Shown here: in pieces, positions 1 through 5,571 of the stretch
Layout of the letters: each line of letters starts with the position of its first letter
How positions within the stretch are numbered: position 1 is the stretch's first letter
Origin: Pyrinomonadaceae bacterium
Lineage (GTDB): Bacteria > Acidobacteriota > Blastocatellia > Pyrinomonadales > Pyrinomonadaceae
Length of the DNA: 5,571 bases
Assembly: GCA_026786155.1 (NCBI GenBank)
Contig: JAJAYR010000410.1
Span: forward strand, 1 to 5,571
Reading direction: 5' to 3'
Position numbers and translations under genes: made by a program
The notes under the pieces: model-generated
Databases searched by the model: none
What the model was told of the DNA's origin: nothing
What the model saw: only the letters and a program-made list of their open reading frames with translations

Positions 1-2696
1 AGCCGGATGTTGATTCGGTCGAAGGACTTTCGCCAGCGATTTCGATTGAACAAAAGACCGTTTCGCGTTCGCCGCGTTCGACGGTCGGGACGGTTACGGA
101 AATTTATGATTATCTGCGCCTTTTGTTTTCGTCAATCGGGCAGCCGCATTGTCAGCAGTGCGACGCGCCGATAACGCGGCAGTCGCCGGAGCAAATCGTG
201 GCGAACATTTTGGTTTTGCCCGAAGGCGAACGCGTGATGATTCTCGCGCCGCTCGTTCGCGGGCGCAAGGGCGAATTTAAAAAGGAACTCGAAAAACTCA
301 ACAAAGACGGCTTTATTCGAGCGCGAATTGATAATCAGCTTCGCGCTCTGGACGAAGACATCAAACTCGACAAACGCAAAAATCACACGATTGAAGTTGT
401 CGTTGATAGATTGCTAATCAAAGACGGCGTGAAGGAACGCTTGAGCGAATCGGTCAAAACCGCGCTCAAATTAACCGGCGGCGCGGTCATTGTTTCGATT
501 ATTGACGGCGAAGAAAAAATGTATTCCGAGAAAATGGCGTGCGTTAATTGCGGCATCAACATTGCTACGCTTGAGCCGCGCTCGTTTTCGTTCAATTCGG
601 CTTACGGCGCGTGTAAAAAATGTCAGGGTTTGGGAACGGTGATGGAAATTGACCAGAACCGAATTCTGCCCGACCCGACGCAAATCGTCGGCAAAATTAA
701 ATTCTTGAACGAAACCGATAAATCCGGCGGCAAGTTTTTAAACGCGGCTTTGACGGCGATTATTGAGCGATACGCTGAAGACAGTCAGCAGTTGGCAGTC
801 GGCAGTCAGCAGAAAAAGAAGGCAAAAGAATTGTCGCCGGAAGCCGACCAAAAAGCCAAAGACCAAAAACCAAAAACTAAAAACTTCCTGCAAATCGAAT
901 TCGCCGAGTTGCCCGCCGAAATCCGCGAGGCGTTTTGGAACGGGACGAAAAAGCGTTTGACTTTCAATCAAGGCGGCTATAAATACGAATCGGATTGGAA
1001 GGGCGCAATCAGAGCGATGCGCGAGCGGTTGGAAAATCCGCCGTCGGAAAAAGTTCGGGAAGCGTTGGAAGAACTCGTTTCGCCCGTGCCGTGTCCGGCG
1101 TGCGGCGGCAAGCGTTTGCAGCCCGAATCGCTGGCGGTCAAAGTCGGCGGAATGGGAATCGCCGATTATACCGAACTGCCGATTGAGAACGCGGGCGGAA
1201 AATTCGATGAAATTAAACTGAACGAGCGTGAAGAGAAAATCGCCGGACTCGTTTTGAAAGAAATCCGCGAGCGTCTGCAATTTCTGAACGCCGTCGGTTT
1301 AGGTTATTTGACTTTGGACAGAGGCAGCGCGACGCTTTCGGGCGGCGAAGGTCAGCGCATCCGTCTGGCGACGCAAATCGGTTCGCAACTGCGCGGCGTG
1401 TTATACGTTTTGGACGAACCCTCAATCGGTCTGCATCCGCGCGACAATCAAAAACTGCTCGAAACTTTGCAGGAATTACGCGATTTGGGCAACACGGTTT
1501 TAGTCGTCGAACACGATGAGGAAACGATTGCCAAAGCCGATTACGTCGTTGATTTGGGACCGCTGGCGGGAACGCACGGCGGCGAAATCGTGGCGACGGG
1601 AACGCCTTCGGAAATCAAGAAAAATAAAAATTCGCTCACCGGACAATATATGTCGGGCAAGTTGAGCATCGAAGTTCCCGAATTTCGGCGGCTTCCGAAC
1701 GGTCAGCGAATCGTCGTCAAAGGAGCGCGGGCGCATAATCTGAAAAACATTGATGTCGAGTTTCCGCTCGGCATTTTGACGGTCGTAACCGGCGTTTCCG
1801 GTTCGGGCAAATCAACGCTGGTCGAAGATATTTTATATCCCGCGCTTTATAGATACGTTTATAAATCGGCAATCGAGCCGCTCGAACACGATTCGATAAA
1901 AGGTTTGGAGTTGGTTGATAAAATCATCGAGATTGACCAATCGCCCATCGGCAGAACGCCGCGCTCGAATCCGGCGACTTACACGGGACTTTTCACGCCG
2001 ATTCGGGAACTCTACGCGATGCTGCCCGAATCGCGCGAACGCGGTTACAAAACCGGACGATTTTCCTTTAATGTCAAAGGCGGACGCTGTGAAGCGTGTG
2101 AAGGCGCGGGCGTGAAAACGATTGAAATGAATTTTCTGCCCGATGTTTATGTTTTATGTGATGTCTGTCGCGGCGGACGTTACAACCGCGAAACTTTGTC
2201 GGTTAAATTCAAAGGTTTATCAATCGCCGACCTTTTAGATACGACGATTGAAGACGCATTGCCGGTTTTGGAAAACGTGCCGAACATCAAAATCAAATTG
2301 CAAACGCTGCTCGATGTCGGTCTCGGTTACATCAAAATCGGACAATCTTCGACGACGCTTTCGGGCGGCGAAGCGCAGCGCATTAAACTCGCCAAAGAAT
2401 TATCGAAACGCGCGACCGGCAAAACGATTTACATTTTGGACGAACCGACGACCGGCTTGCATTTCGCCGACGTTCATAAATTATTGGACGTGCTGCAAAG
2501 ATTGGTTGACACGGGCAACACGGTCATCGTCATCGAACACAATTTGGACGTGATAAAATCTGCCGATTACATCATTGATTTAGGACCCGAAGGCGGCAGC
2601 GGCGGCGGCAAAATCGTCGCCACGGGAACGCCCGAAGAAGTCGTCAAAGTGAAAAAATCTTATACGGGACAGGCTTTAAAGGCGTTACTAAAATAA
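1..2696 (+). CDS. uvrA: UvrA, excinuclease ABC subunit A (5' end cut off by window)
   Basis: UvrA is the dimeric ABC-type ATPase that finds bulky DNA lesions and loads UvrB in cytoplasmic nucleotide excision repair. The reading frame is open from the first base: codons from base 3 read PDVDSVEGLSPAISIEQKT, the conserved UvrA block after the first Walker A. About 75 N-terminal residues, including that Walker A, therefore lie upstream (estimated from family length), and the TTG at 123 is internal. Visible residue number equals nucleotide position divided by 3, giving 897 residues. In order: first zinc module C180/C183/C204/C207; CPAC 364-367; signature LSGGEGQR 445-452; Walker B YVLDEPSIGLH 468-478; second Walker A GVSGSGKST 597-605; second zinc module C696/C699/C719/C722; signature LSGGEAQR 786-793; Walker B YILDEPTTGLH 810-820. 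All visible catalytic motifs are intact. The oddity is a Lys/Gln-rich insertion at residues 261-294, between the first zinc module and the CPAC pair. No terminator is visible before the next gene. Confidence 0.97.
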   Translation, partial: PDVDSVEGLSPAISIEQKTVSRSPRSTVGTVTEIYDYLRLLFSSIGQPHCQQCDAPITRQSPEQIVANILVLPEGERVMILAPLVRGRKGEFKKELEKLNKDGFIRARIDNQLRALDEDIKLDKRKNHTIEVVVDRLLIKDGVKERLSESVKTALKLTGGAVIVSIIDGEEKMYSEKMACVNCGINIATLEPRSFSFNSAYGACKKCQGLGTVMEIDQNRILPDPTQIVGKIKFLNETDKSGGKFLNAALTAIIERYAEDSQQLAVGSQQKKKAKELSPEADQKAKDQKPKTKNFLQIEFAELPAEIREAFWNGTKKRLTFNQGGYKYESDWKGAIRAMRERLENPPSEKVREALEELVSPVPCPACGGKRLQPESLAVKVGGMGIADYTELPIENAGGKFDEIKLNEREEKIAGLVLKEIRERLQFLNAVGLGYLTLDRGSATLSGGEGQRIRLATQIGSQLRGVLYVLDEPSIGLHPRDNQKLLETLQELRDLGNTVLVVEHDEETIAKADYVVDLGPLAGTHGGEIVATGTPSEIKKNKNSLTGQYMSGKLSIEVPEFRRLPNGQRIVVKGARAHNLKNIDVEFPLGILTVVTGVSGSGKSTLVEDILYPALYRYVYKSAIEPLEHDSIKGLELVDKIIEIDQSPIGRTPRSNPATYTGLFTPIRELYAMLPESRERGYKTGRFSFNVKGGRCEACEGAGVKTIEMNFLPDVYVLCDVCRGGRYNRETLSVKFKGLSIADLLDTTIEDALPVLENVPNIKIKLQTLLDVGLGYIKIGQSSTTLSGGEAQRIKLAKELSKRATGKTIYILDEPTTGLHFADVHKLLDVLQRLVDTGNTVIVIEHNLDVIKSADYIIDLGPEGGSGGGKIVATGTPEEVVKVKKSYTGQALKALLK
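782..812 (+). repeat. Heptamer tandem array 1 inside uvrA (consensus CAGTYRG)
   Basis: The bases read as four 7-nt units plus three bases: CAGTCAG, CAGTTGG, CAGTCGG, CAGTCAG, CAG. The 10-mer CAGTCAGCAG is repeated exactly 21 nt apart (782 and 803). In the uvrA frame this encodes the low-complexity peptide SQQLAVGSQQ, which does not resemble UvrA family sequence. It looks like intergenic-type short tandem repeat DNA tolerated inside a coding region. Confidence 0.8.
846..884 (+). repeat. Heptamer tandem array 2 inside uvrA (consensus RACCAAA)
   Basis: A second, unrelated 7-nt periodicity: GACCAAA, an 8-base unit AAGCCAAA, then GACCAAA, AACCAAA, AACTAAA and AAC. It encodes the Lys-rich peptide DQKAKDQKPKTKN. 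With array 1 and the 33 bases between them it makes up a 34-codon stretch (783-884) that keeps frame with uvrA. On the opposite strand it reads as a T/G-rich TTTGGTY repeat. Confidence 0.75.
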
Positions 2697-2713
2697 CGGA
2701 AAAGTTGTATAAT
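2685..2713 (+). promoter_or_regulatory. Candidate sigma70-type promoter of the toxin-antitoxin pair
   Basis: A perfect TATAAT lies at 2708-2713. The hexamer 17 bases upstream, TTACTA (2685-2690), matches TTGACA at only three of six positions and lies within the last uvrA codons. A start about 7 bases downstream would give a leader of roughly 15 bases that still holds the ribosome binding site. This would let the cassette be transcribed independently of uvrA. The -10 match is clear; promoter activity is inference. Confidence 0.45.
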
Positions 2714-2722
2714 CCGCGTGAA

Positions 2723-2728
2723 GAGGTG
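2723..2728 (+). promoter_or_regulatory. Ribosome binding site of the antitoxin gene
   Basis: GAGGTG ends 6 bases before the ATG at 2735. It fixes the start there and argues against the in-frame TTG at 2705, which would also overlap the -10 element. Confidence 0.75.
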
Positions 2729-2734
2729 AAAATT

Positions 2735-2944
2735 ATGTCAAACGTAGAAATAGAAACTAGAATTTCGGCTTTAGAAAAAGAATTGAATACTCTCAAATCT
2801 AAGTTTGAAAAGATAGAGAAAAAAGAAGAACCCTGGTGGAAACAAATCATCGGGACTTTTGCCAATGACCCGGCACACGAAGAAGCAATGCGGCTTGGTC
2901 GTGAATATCGTTTGTCGCAAAGAGAAGATTACGATAAAGATTAA
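2735..2944 (+). CDS. Small coiled-coil antitoxin paired with the VapC-like toxin
   Basis: Predicted 69-residue antitoxin of a type II toxin-antitoxin module; its expected role is to bind and block the PIN RNase encoded next. The ATG at 2735 has a good ribosome binding site. Residues 1-30 are a charged amphipathic helix with heptad-spaced hydrophobics (VEIETRISALEKELNTLKSK), likely a dimerising coiled coil. Then comes EEPWWKQIIGTFANDP, and a C-terminal helix containing EEAMRLGREYR that probably occupies the toxin groove. I see no AbrB, ribbon-helix-helix, Phd or HTH domain, which is unusual for a VapB partner. From memory, similar small proteins with a PWW...GTFA core precede PIN toxins in cyanobacteria and Acidobacteriota. 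The gene is visibly richer in A than uvrA and uses AGA/ACT-type codons that uvrA mostly avoids, compatible with lateral acquisition. The stop TAA directly abuts the toxin ATG. Antitoxin identity rests mainly on the neighbour. Confidence 0.8.
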   Translation: MSNVEIETRISALEKELNTLKSKFEKIEKKEEPWWKQIIGTFANDPAHEEAMRLGREYRLSQREDYDKD

Positions 2945-3370
2945 ATGATAATTCTCGACACCGATTGTATGAGTTTATTGCAGCGCGAGAACATTCTCGC
3001 GGGTTCTCGGCTGCAAGAAAATCTTGGTAAGTTTTCCTCTGACGAAATATGCACGACGATTATTTCTTTTGAGGAGCAGATGCGCGGCTGGCTGTCTTTT
3101 GTGGCGAAAAGCAAAACGCTCGAACAGGAAATCTACGCTTATGAAAGACTTCACGCTTTTTTGAATAACTATCGAAACGCTCTGATTTTAGATTTTGACG
3201 AAAAAGCCGTCGCCGTGTTTCGGGAATTTAAGTCGCAAAAAATTCGCGTCGGCACGATGGATTTGAAAATTGCGGCGATTGCCGTTTCTCAAAACGCGAT
3301 TCTGGTTTCGAGAAATTTGTCGGATTTTCTGCAAATTCCGAATCTTTCCGTCGAAGACTGGACGAAATAA
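2945..3370 (+). CDS. VapC-like PIN-domain toxin (probable ribonuclease)
   Basis: A 141-residue single PIN domain, the usual VapC length. VapC toxins are Mg2+-dependent endoribonucleases that cut tRNA or rRNA and arrest growth when the antitoxin is lost. The acidic metal-binding set is visible: D5 in MIILDTD, E44 in ISFEEQMRG, D106 in GTMDLKIAAIA, and N124/D127 in LVSRNLSDF, followed by the characteristic ending IPNLSVEDW. The gene starts at the ATG immediately after the antitoxin TAA, with no spacer. The only purine-rich stretch upstream (2922-2927) is about 17 bases away, too far for a normal ribosome binding site, so translation probably depends on termination-reinitiation from the antitoxin gene, which would keep toxin output below antitoxin output. 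The domain is full length and all acidic residues are present, so it should be active. The RNA target cannot be read from the sequence. Confidence 0.9.
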   Translation: MIILDTDCMSLLQRENILAGSRLQENLGKFSSDEICTTIISFEEQMRGWLSFVAKSKTLEQEIYAYERLHAFLNNYRNALILDFDEKAVAVFREFKSQKIRVGTMDLKIAAIAVSQNAILVSRNLSDFLQIPNLSVEDWTK

Positions 3371-3378
3371 AATTTGCG

Positions 3379-3442
3379 AATGCAGAAACCCGCACGAAGT
3401 AAGAATGTGAACACACCCTTACTTCGGGCGGGTTTCTGCATT
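3379..3442. terminator. Long hairpin between convergent genes, probable bidirectional terminator or repeat element
   Basis: Arms 3379-3403 and 3418-3442 (25 bases each) are reverse complements with one mismatch (the A of CCGCACG against the C of the other arm). The 14-base loop contains TGTGAACACA, so pairing can continue past an AA/CC mismatch almost to the centre. It starts 8 bases after the toxin stop and ends 9 bases before the stop of the convergent gene. Leaving the hairpin leftwards, the - strand transcript is T-rich (AAATTTTATTT); the + strand side has only a weak T run. This suits termination of the 590-residue gene better than of the toxin gene. The stem is longer than a typical intrinsic terminator and may belong to a dispersed repeat family. 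Confidence 0.7.
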
Positions 3443-3451
3443 TAAAGAAAA

Positions 3452-5224
3452 TCAATTACCCGATTTGCCAACCGATACGCCGCTGCCGCTGCCGCCCGAA
3501 GCAGGTGCGTCAAGCGTCGGCGCGGGATTTTCAATCAACTGCATTTCCAGACTGACGCGAACTTCCAAGCGTTGAAAACCGTTGACGAAAACGGTCGTGC
3601 GCCCGAAATCCTTTTTCTTCAAAGTCGCCAAAATCTGCGCCATATTGTTCAGCCCGTTGACCGAGCCGTAGGAATTAACAATCATCTCGCCTTTTCGCAC
3701 AGTGCCTTCGCTGCGATATTTGCCGACAATCGCCGCCGCTTCGAGAAATTCGTTCATCTGAAAAGTTAAACTTTCGAGAATCTGAAACGACTGTTCCGGC
3801 TCGATGTCGGCGAGTGTTGCCGCAATCTGCATCAGCAACGAGATGTCTTCGAGCGTTTCCGCTGGTTGCGGAATCAGGGCGCGGGCTTGTTCGATGAAGT
3901 TCAATGCCTGCCGTTTATTTTCCGCCGGTTTTTTCTGATAAACGGTCGTCGCCAACTGCATAAGATAATAAAAACGCGAATTTTCCGCCGGAATCTGATT
4001 TATCAAAAGTGCCGCTTCGTCGTATTTCTCGGCGGTCATCGCCTGCGAAATCAAGTTGTAATTGATTTGCGTCAGATAATTTTCCCGCTCGTTTTCGGGC
4101 AGCCGCGCCGAGATGATTTTTTTCGCCCCTTCGACGTTGCCGCTCTGCGCGGTTTTTTCCGCCGCCGCGTAGTAAATTTGGTTTTTCAGGTCGTCGGGAT
4201 ATTTGTCGGCTTCGCTCAAAAGTTTTTCCGGCGACGGATTGCCTTCGATCAATTTATTAAAAGCGTCATAGTCTTCGCGTTTGTTTTCCTTATCGAATTT
4301 GGCTTTTTTCTGTTTGAGAGCAGCGAGACTTTCGGGCGCGAATTTTTCCACTATCGGCAAAATATATTCGATTTCGTAGCCGCCTTCGTCGGATTTGAGA
4401 ATATTTTTAACGACTTTCGCCGTCAAATCGCGCAGAACTTTGTCGTCAATTTTAATCATTTTCTGGTTCGGGTCGGGCTTTTTGCCGTATTCGCCGACGA
4501 ACGAAACGGTCAGACTCGCCGCCTGCGCGTCTTTTTCAAAATCGGTCGCCGCCAATTTATCGGCGACTTCGGCGGCAATCTGATTGGCGAGTTCCAAATC
4601 CTTCGTTTTGAGTTTTTCGATTAAATTAATCGCTTCGTAGGTAACGCCTTTGGCGAGACTTTCGCGGAAAAGTTTCAACGCCCGCTGCGGGTTTTGTTCG
4701 CTGAACTTGTTGATTAAACCCTGCTCGAAGATGGCTTCGTTCTGCGCGTATTGGCGGGCTTCCGAATCCTTCTTTTCCGCGCCGTTTGCCGCCGCTAAAG
4801 CCTGCGCGATTTTCGCCGGACGCGATTTGTAAAAAGCGTCGAGCGCAAATTCGGCATCGCGCCCGGCAATCATCATCAAAATTTCCTGACGCGGCGACGT
4901 GCCGTAAATCAAACCGTAAAGATTGCCCGCTTGTTTTTTCTCGGCTTCCGCTTCGGTTTGCGCCGCTACTAATTCATTAACGGCAGTTTGAAAAAATTGG
5001 CGGGCGCGTTTTTCGTCCTTCGCCCAAAAACCATCGCCGAGTTTCGCCAACACCAGAGCGCGATTTTCCGGCAGCCGCAAACCGTTCGCGTCTTTAATGA
5101 TTTGTTCGAGCAGCGCATTTTGCTGTTTCTGTTTCTCCTCATTTTTATCGGCGGTCTGTGGGAAAACAGAGACGAAAGCGCAAACCATTACCAGCGACAG
5201 CGAAATCAGACGAAATTTAAACAT
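3452..5224 (-). CDS. Exported helical-repeat (TPR-like solenoid) protein of unknown function
   Basis: 590 residues; I do not recognise a named family. The ATG at 5224-5222 has a GGGAG ribosome binding site 9 bases upstream. The N-terminus is a Sec-type signal peptide: basic MFKFR, hydrophobic LISLSLVMVCAFVSVF, probable cleavage near FPQTA (residues 21-25). C15 lacks a proper lipobox, so a lipoprotein is unlikely. Residues about 30-540 are almost entirely predicted helix, rich in Ala, Glu, Lys and Leu, with repeated helix pairs such as ALVLAKLGDGFWAKDEKRAR (56-75), QNPQRALKLFRESLAKG (177-193), YAAAEKTAQSGNVEGAKKI (352-370) and AEKYDEAALLINQIP (398-412); the A..G....A spacing resembles tetratricopeptide units. 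About 245-345 is highly charged. The end is a predicted strand (RLEVRVSLEMQLIE, 552-565) plus a Gly/Ser-rich tail (570-590). A periplasmic or surface scaffold role is plausible inference; no catalytic motif is seen. It appears monocistronic. Confidence 0.88.
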   Translation of the reverse strand: MFKFRLISLSLVMVCAFVSVFPQTADKNEEKQKQQNALLEQIIKDANGLRLPENRALVLAKLGDGFWAKDEKRARQFFQTAVNELVAAQTEAEAEKKQAGNLYGLIYGTSPRQEILMMIAGRDAEFALDAFYKSRPAKIAQALAAANGAEKKDSEARQYAQNEAIFEQGLINKFSEQNPQRALKLFRESLAKGVTYEAINLIEKLKTKDLELANQIAAEVADKLAATDFEKDAQAASLTVSFVGEYGKKPDPNQKMIKIDDKVLRDLTAKVVKNILKSDEGGYEIEYILPIVEKFAPESLAALKQKKAKFDKENKREDYDAFNKLIEGNPSPEKLLSEADKYPDDLKNQIYYAAAEKTAQSGNVEGAKKIISARLPENERENYLTQINYNLISQAMTAEKYDEAALLINQIPAENSRFYYLMQLATTVYQKKPAENKRQALNFIEQARALIPQPAETLEDISLLMQIAATLADIEPEQSFQILESLTFQMNEFLEAAAIVGKYRSEGTVRKGEMIVNSYGSVNGLNNMAQILATLKKKDFGRTTVFVNGFQRLEVRVSLEMQLIENPAPTLDAPASGGSGSGVSVGKSGN

Positions 5225-5348
5225 TGTCAGTAACTCCCGAAATTGACGAACTTTCCAAAATAAGTTTAAAAGAGTTCGCGGAATAAAGAAAGATTTATTT
5301 TACGAACCCTTTTGGAATGTTCGCCGGTAATATATCTTGCAAATTGAT
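5225..5348 (-). other. AT-rich leader region of the 590-residue gene
   Basis: This 124-base stretch between the gene start and the large inverted repeat has no credible ORF. It is AT-rich and probably contains the promoter reading leftwards, but no hexamer pair close to a sigma70 consensus stands out. With the palindrome beyond it, it forms the 347-base gene-free right end of the window. Confidence 0.5.
5234..5238 (-). promoter_or_regulatory. Ribosome binding site of the 590-residue gene
   Basis: CTCCC on the + strand is GGGAG on the coding strand, 9 bases before the ATG at 5224. It supports this start, which is also the one that gives a complete signal peptide. Confidence 0.7.
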
Positions 5349-5571
5349 TTCGGGTTTCTTCGTAACGCTTCTAAAAAATAGAGTTCCGCAGGTTTTCCAA
5401 AGTGAAGAGTTTGTTTAATTTGCTTCACTTGGCGTTCTTTGCGCCTTTGCGTGATCAAAGTTGTCTCACGCAAAGGCGCAAAGAACGCCAAGTGAAGCAA
5501 ATTAAACAAACTCTTCACTTTGGAAAACCTGCGGAACTCTATTTTTTAGAAGCGTTACGAAGAAACCCGAA
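5349..5571. repeat. Perfect inverted repeat, 106-base arms with an 11-base loop, reaching the window end
   Basis: Bases 5349-5454 are the exact reverse complement of 5466-5571; I compared every position and found no mismatch. The loop is TCAAAGTTGTC (5455-5465). The right arm stops only because the sequence ends, so 106 is a minimum. No transposase or other gene lies inside; the frame open on the - strand across it (5518-5300, GTG start) is a by-product of the repeat. Each arm carries a nested AAGTGAAG/CTTCACTT pair. The structure may be a genomic palindrome, a miniature mobile or repeat element, or a fold-back artefact at a contig end. Confidence 0.95.
5423..5497. repeat. Core of the palindrome, resembling a dispersed intergenic repeat
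   Basis: The innermost 32 bases of each arm (CTTCACTTGGCGTTCTTTGC, then GCCTTTGCGTGA) hold the two-copy motif CTTTGCGC/CTTTGCGT. From memory, similar GCGTTCTTTGCGCCTTTGCG sequences recur between genes in several phyla and often form hairpins. Family membership is a recollection, not a search result. Confidence 0.4.

Noticed and set aside
123..125. TTG as the start of UvrA
   Set aside because: The frame is open to the window edge and the upstream codons encode the conserved UvrA segment PDVDSVEGLSPAISIEQKT, so this TTG is internal and the gene is simply cut by the window.
782..884. CRISPR-like array
   Set aside because: Units are 7 nt in direct tandem with no spacers, inside a coding frame.
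738..1280. 180-codon open frame on the - strand inside uvrA
   Set aside because: It is antisense to intact UvrA coding sequence, includes the T/G-rich reverse of the heptamer array (FWFLVFGFLV) and shows no recognisable domain.
2705..2707. TTG as the start of the antitoxin
   Set aside because: It has no ribosome binding site and overlaps the probable -10 region, whereas the ATG at 2735 has GAGGTG at 6 bases.
3228..3455. 75-codon - strand open frame covering the intergenic hairpin
   Set aside because: It runs through the hairpin and antisense to the PIN toxin gene; its sequence is explained by the repeat.
3866..4624. 252-codon open frame on the + strand antisense to the 590-residue gene
   Set aside because: Its composition is dominated by Phe and Arg, as expected from the complement of a Lys/Glu/Ala-rich gene, with no domain; the - strand gene has a signal peptide and a ribosome binding site.
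5180..5182. Cys15 of the exported protein as a lipoprotein cysteine
   Set aside because: The preceding residues LVMV lack the small residue required at -1, and the hydrophobic region continues past the cysteine, so an ordinary Sec signal fits better.
5247..5278. Short inverted repeat CGAACT...AGTTCG upstream of the 590-residue gene
   Set aside because: Six-base arms 20 bases apart in AT-rich DNA are easily due to chance, and no regulator is encoded nearby.
5300..5518. 72-codon - strand open frame across the large palindrome
   Set aside because: It starts at a GTG in one arm and reads through the loop into the other; the product is repeat translation with no family resemblance.
5349..5571. 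Terminal inverted repeats of an insertion sequence
   Set aside because: Only 11 bases lie between the arms and there is no transposase. A miniature element cannot be excluded, but no target-site duplication can be checked because the right flank is missing.

Overview
The window carries three protein-coding units and two strong inverted-repeat structures. On the + strand, a 5'-truncated uvrA (nucleotide excision repair damage sensor) fills 1-2696. It is followed closely by a two-gene toxin-antitoxin cassette: a 69-residue coiled-coil antitoxin (2735-2944), then a VapC-like PIN-domain toxin (2945-3370) whose ATG directly follows the antitoxin stop. On the - strand, a 590-residue exported, mostly helical protein of unknown function (3452-5224) converges on the toxin gene. 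The 81-base gap between these convergent genes is almost filled by a long hairpin (3379-3442).

The right end (5225-5571) has no credible gene. It holds the leader of the 590-residue gene, then a perfect inverted repeat with 106-base arms and an 11-base loop (5349-5571) that runs to the last base. It may be a real long palindrome or a fold-back created in library preparation or assembly. The core of each arm resembles dispersed intergenic repeats seen in several bacterial phyla.

The organism is a bacterium with roughly balanced base composition and ordinary bacterial stops and ribosome binding sites. The style of the UvrA, the antitoxin type with a tryptophan-pair core, the exported solenoid protein and the heptamer repeats remind me most of Acidobacteriota (Blastocatellia/Pyrinomonadaceae). 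This is an impression from memory, not a search result, and should be treated as weak.

The genes do not form one pathway. UvrA is housekeeping. The toxin-antitoxin pair appears to be an accessory cassette downstream of uvrA with its own candidate promoter overlapping the uvrA 3' end. The most unusual features are the 106-base-arm palindrome, a 34-codon in-frame insertion in UvrA bounded by two different 7-nt tandem arrays, and an antitoxin without a recognisable DNA-binding domain. I found no convincing new multi-gene system.
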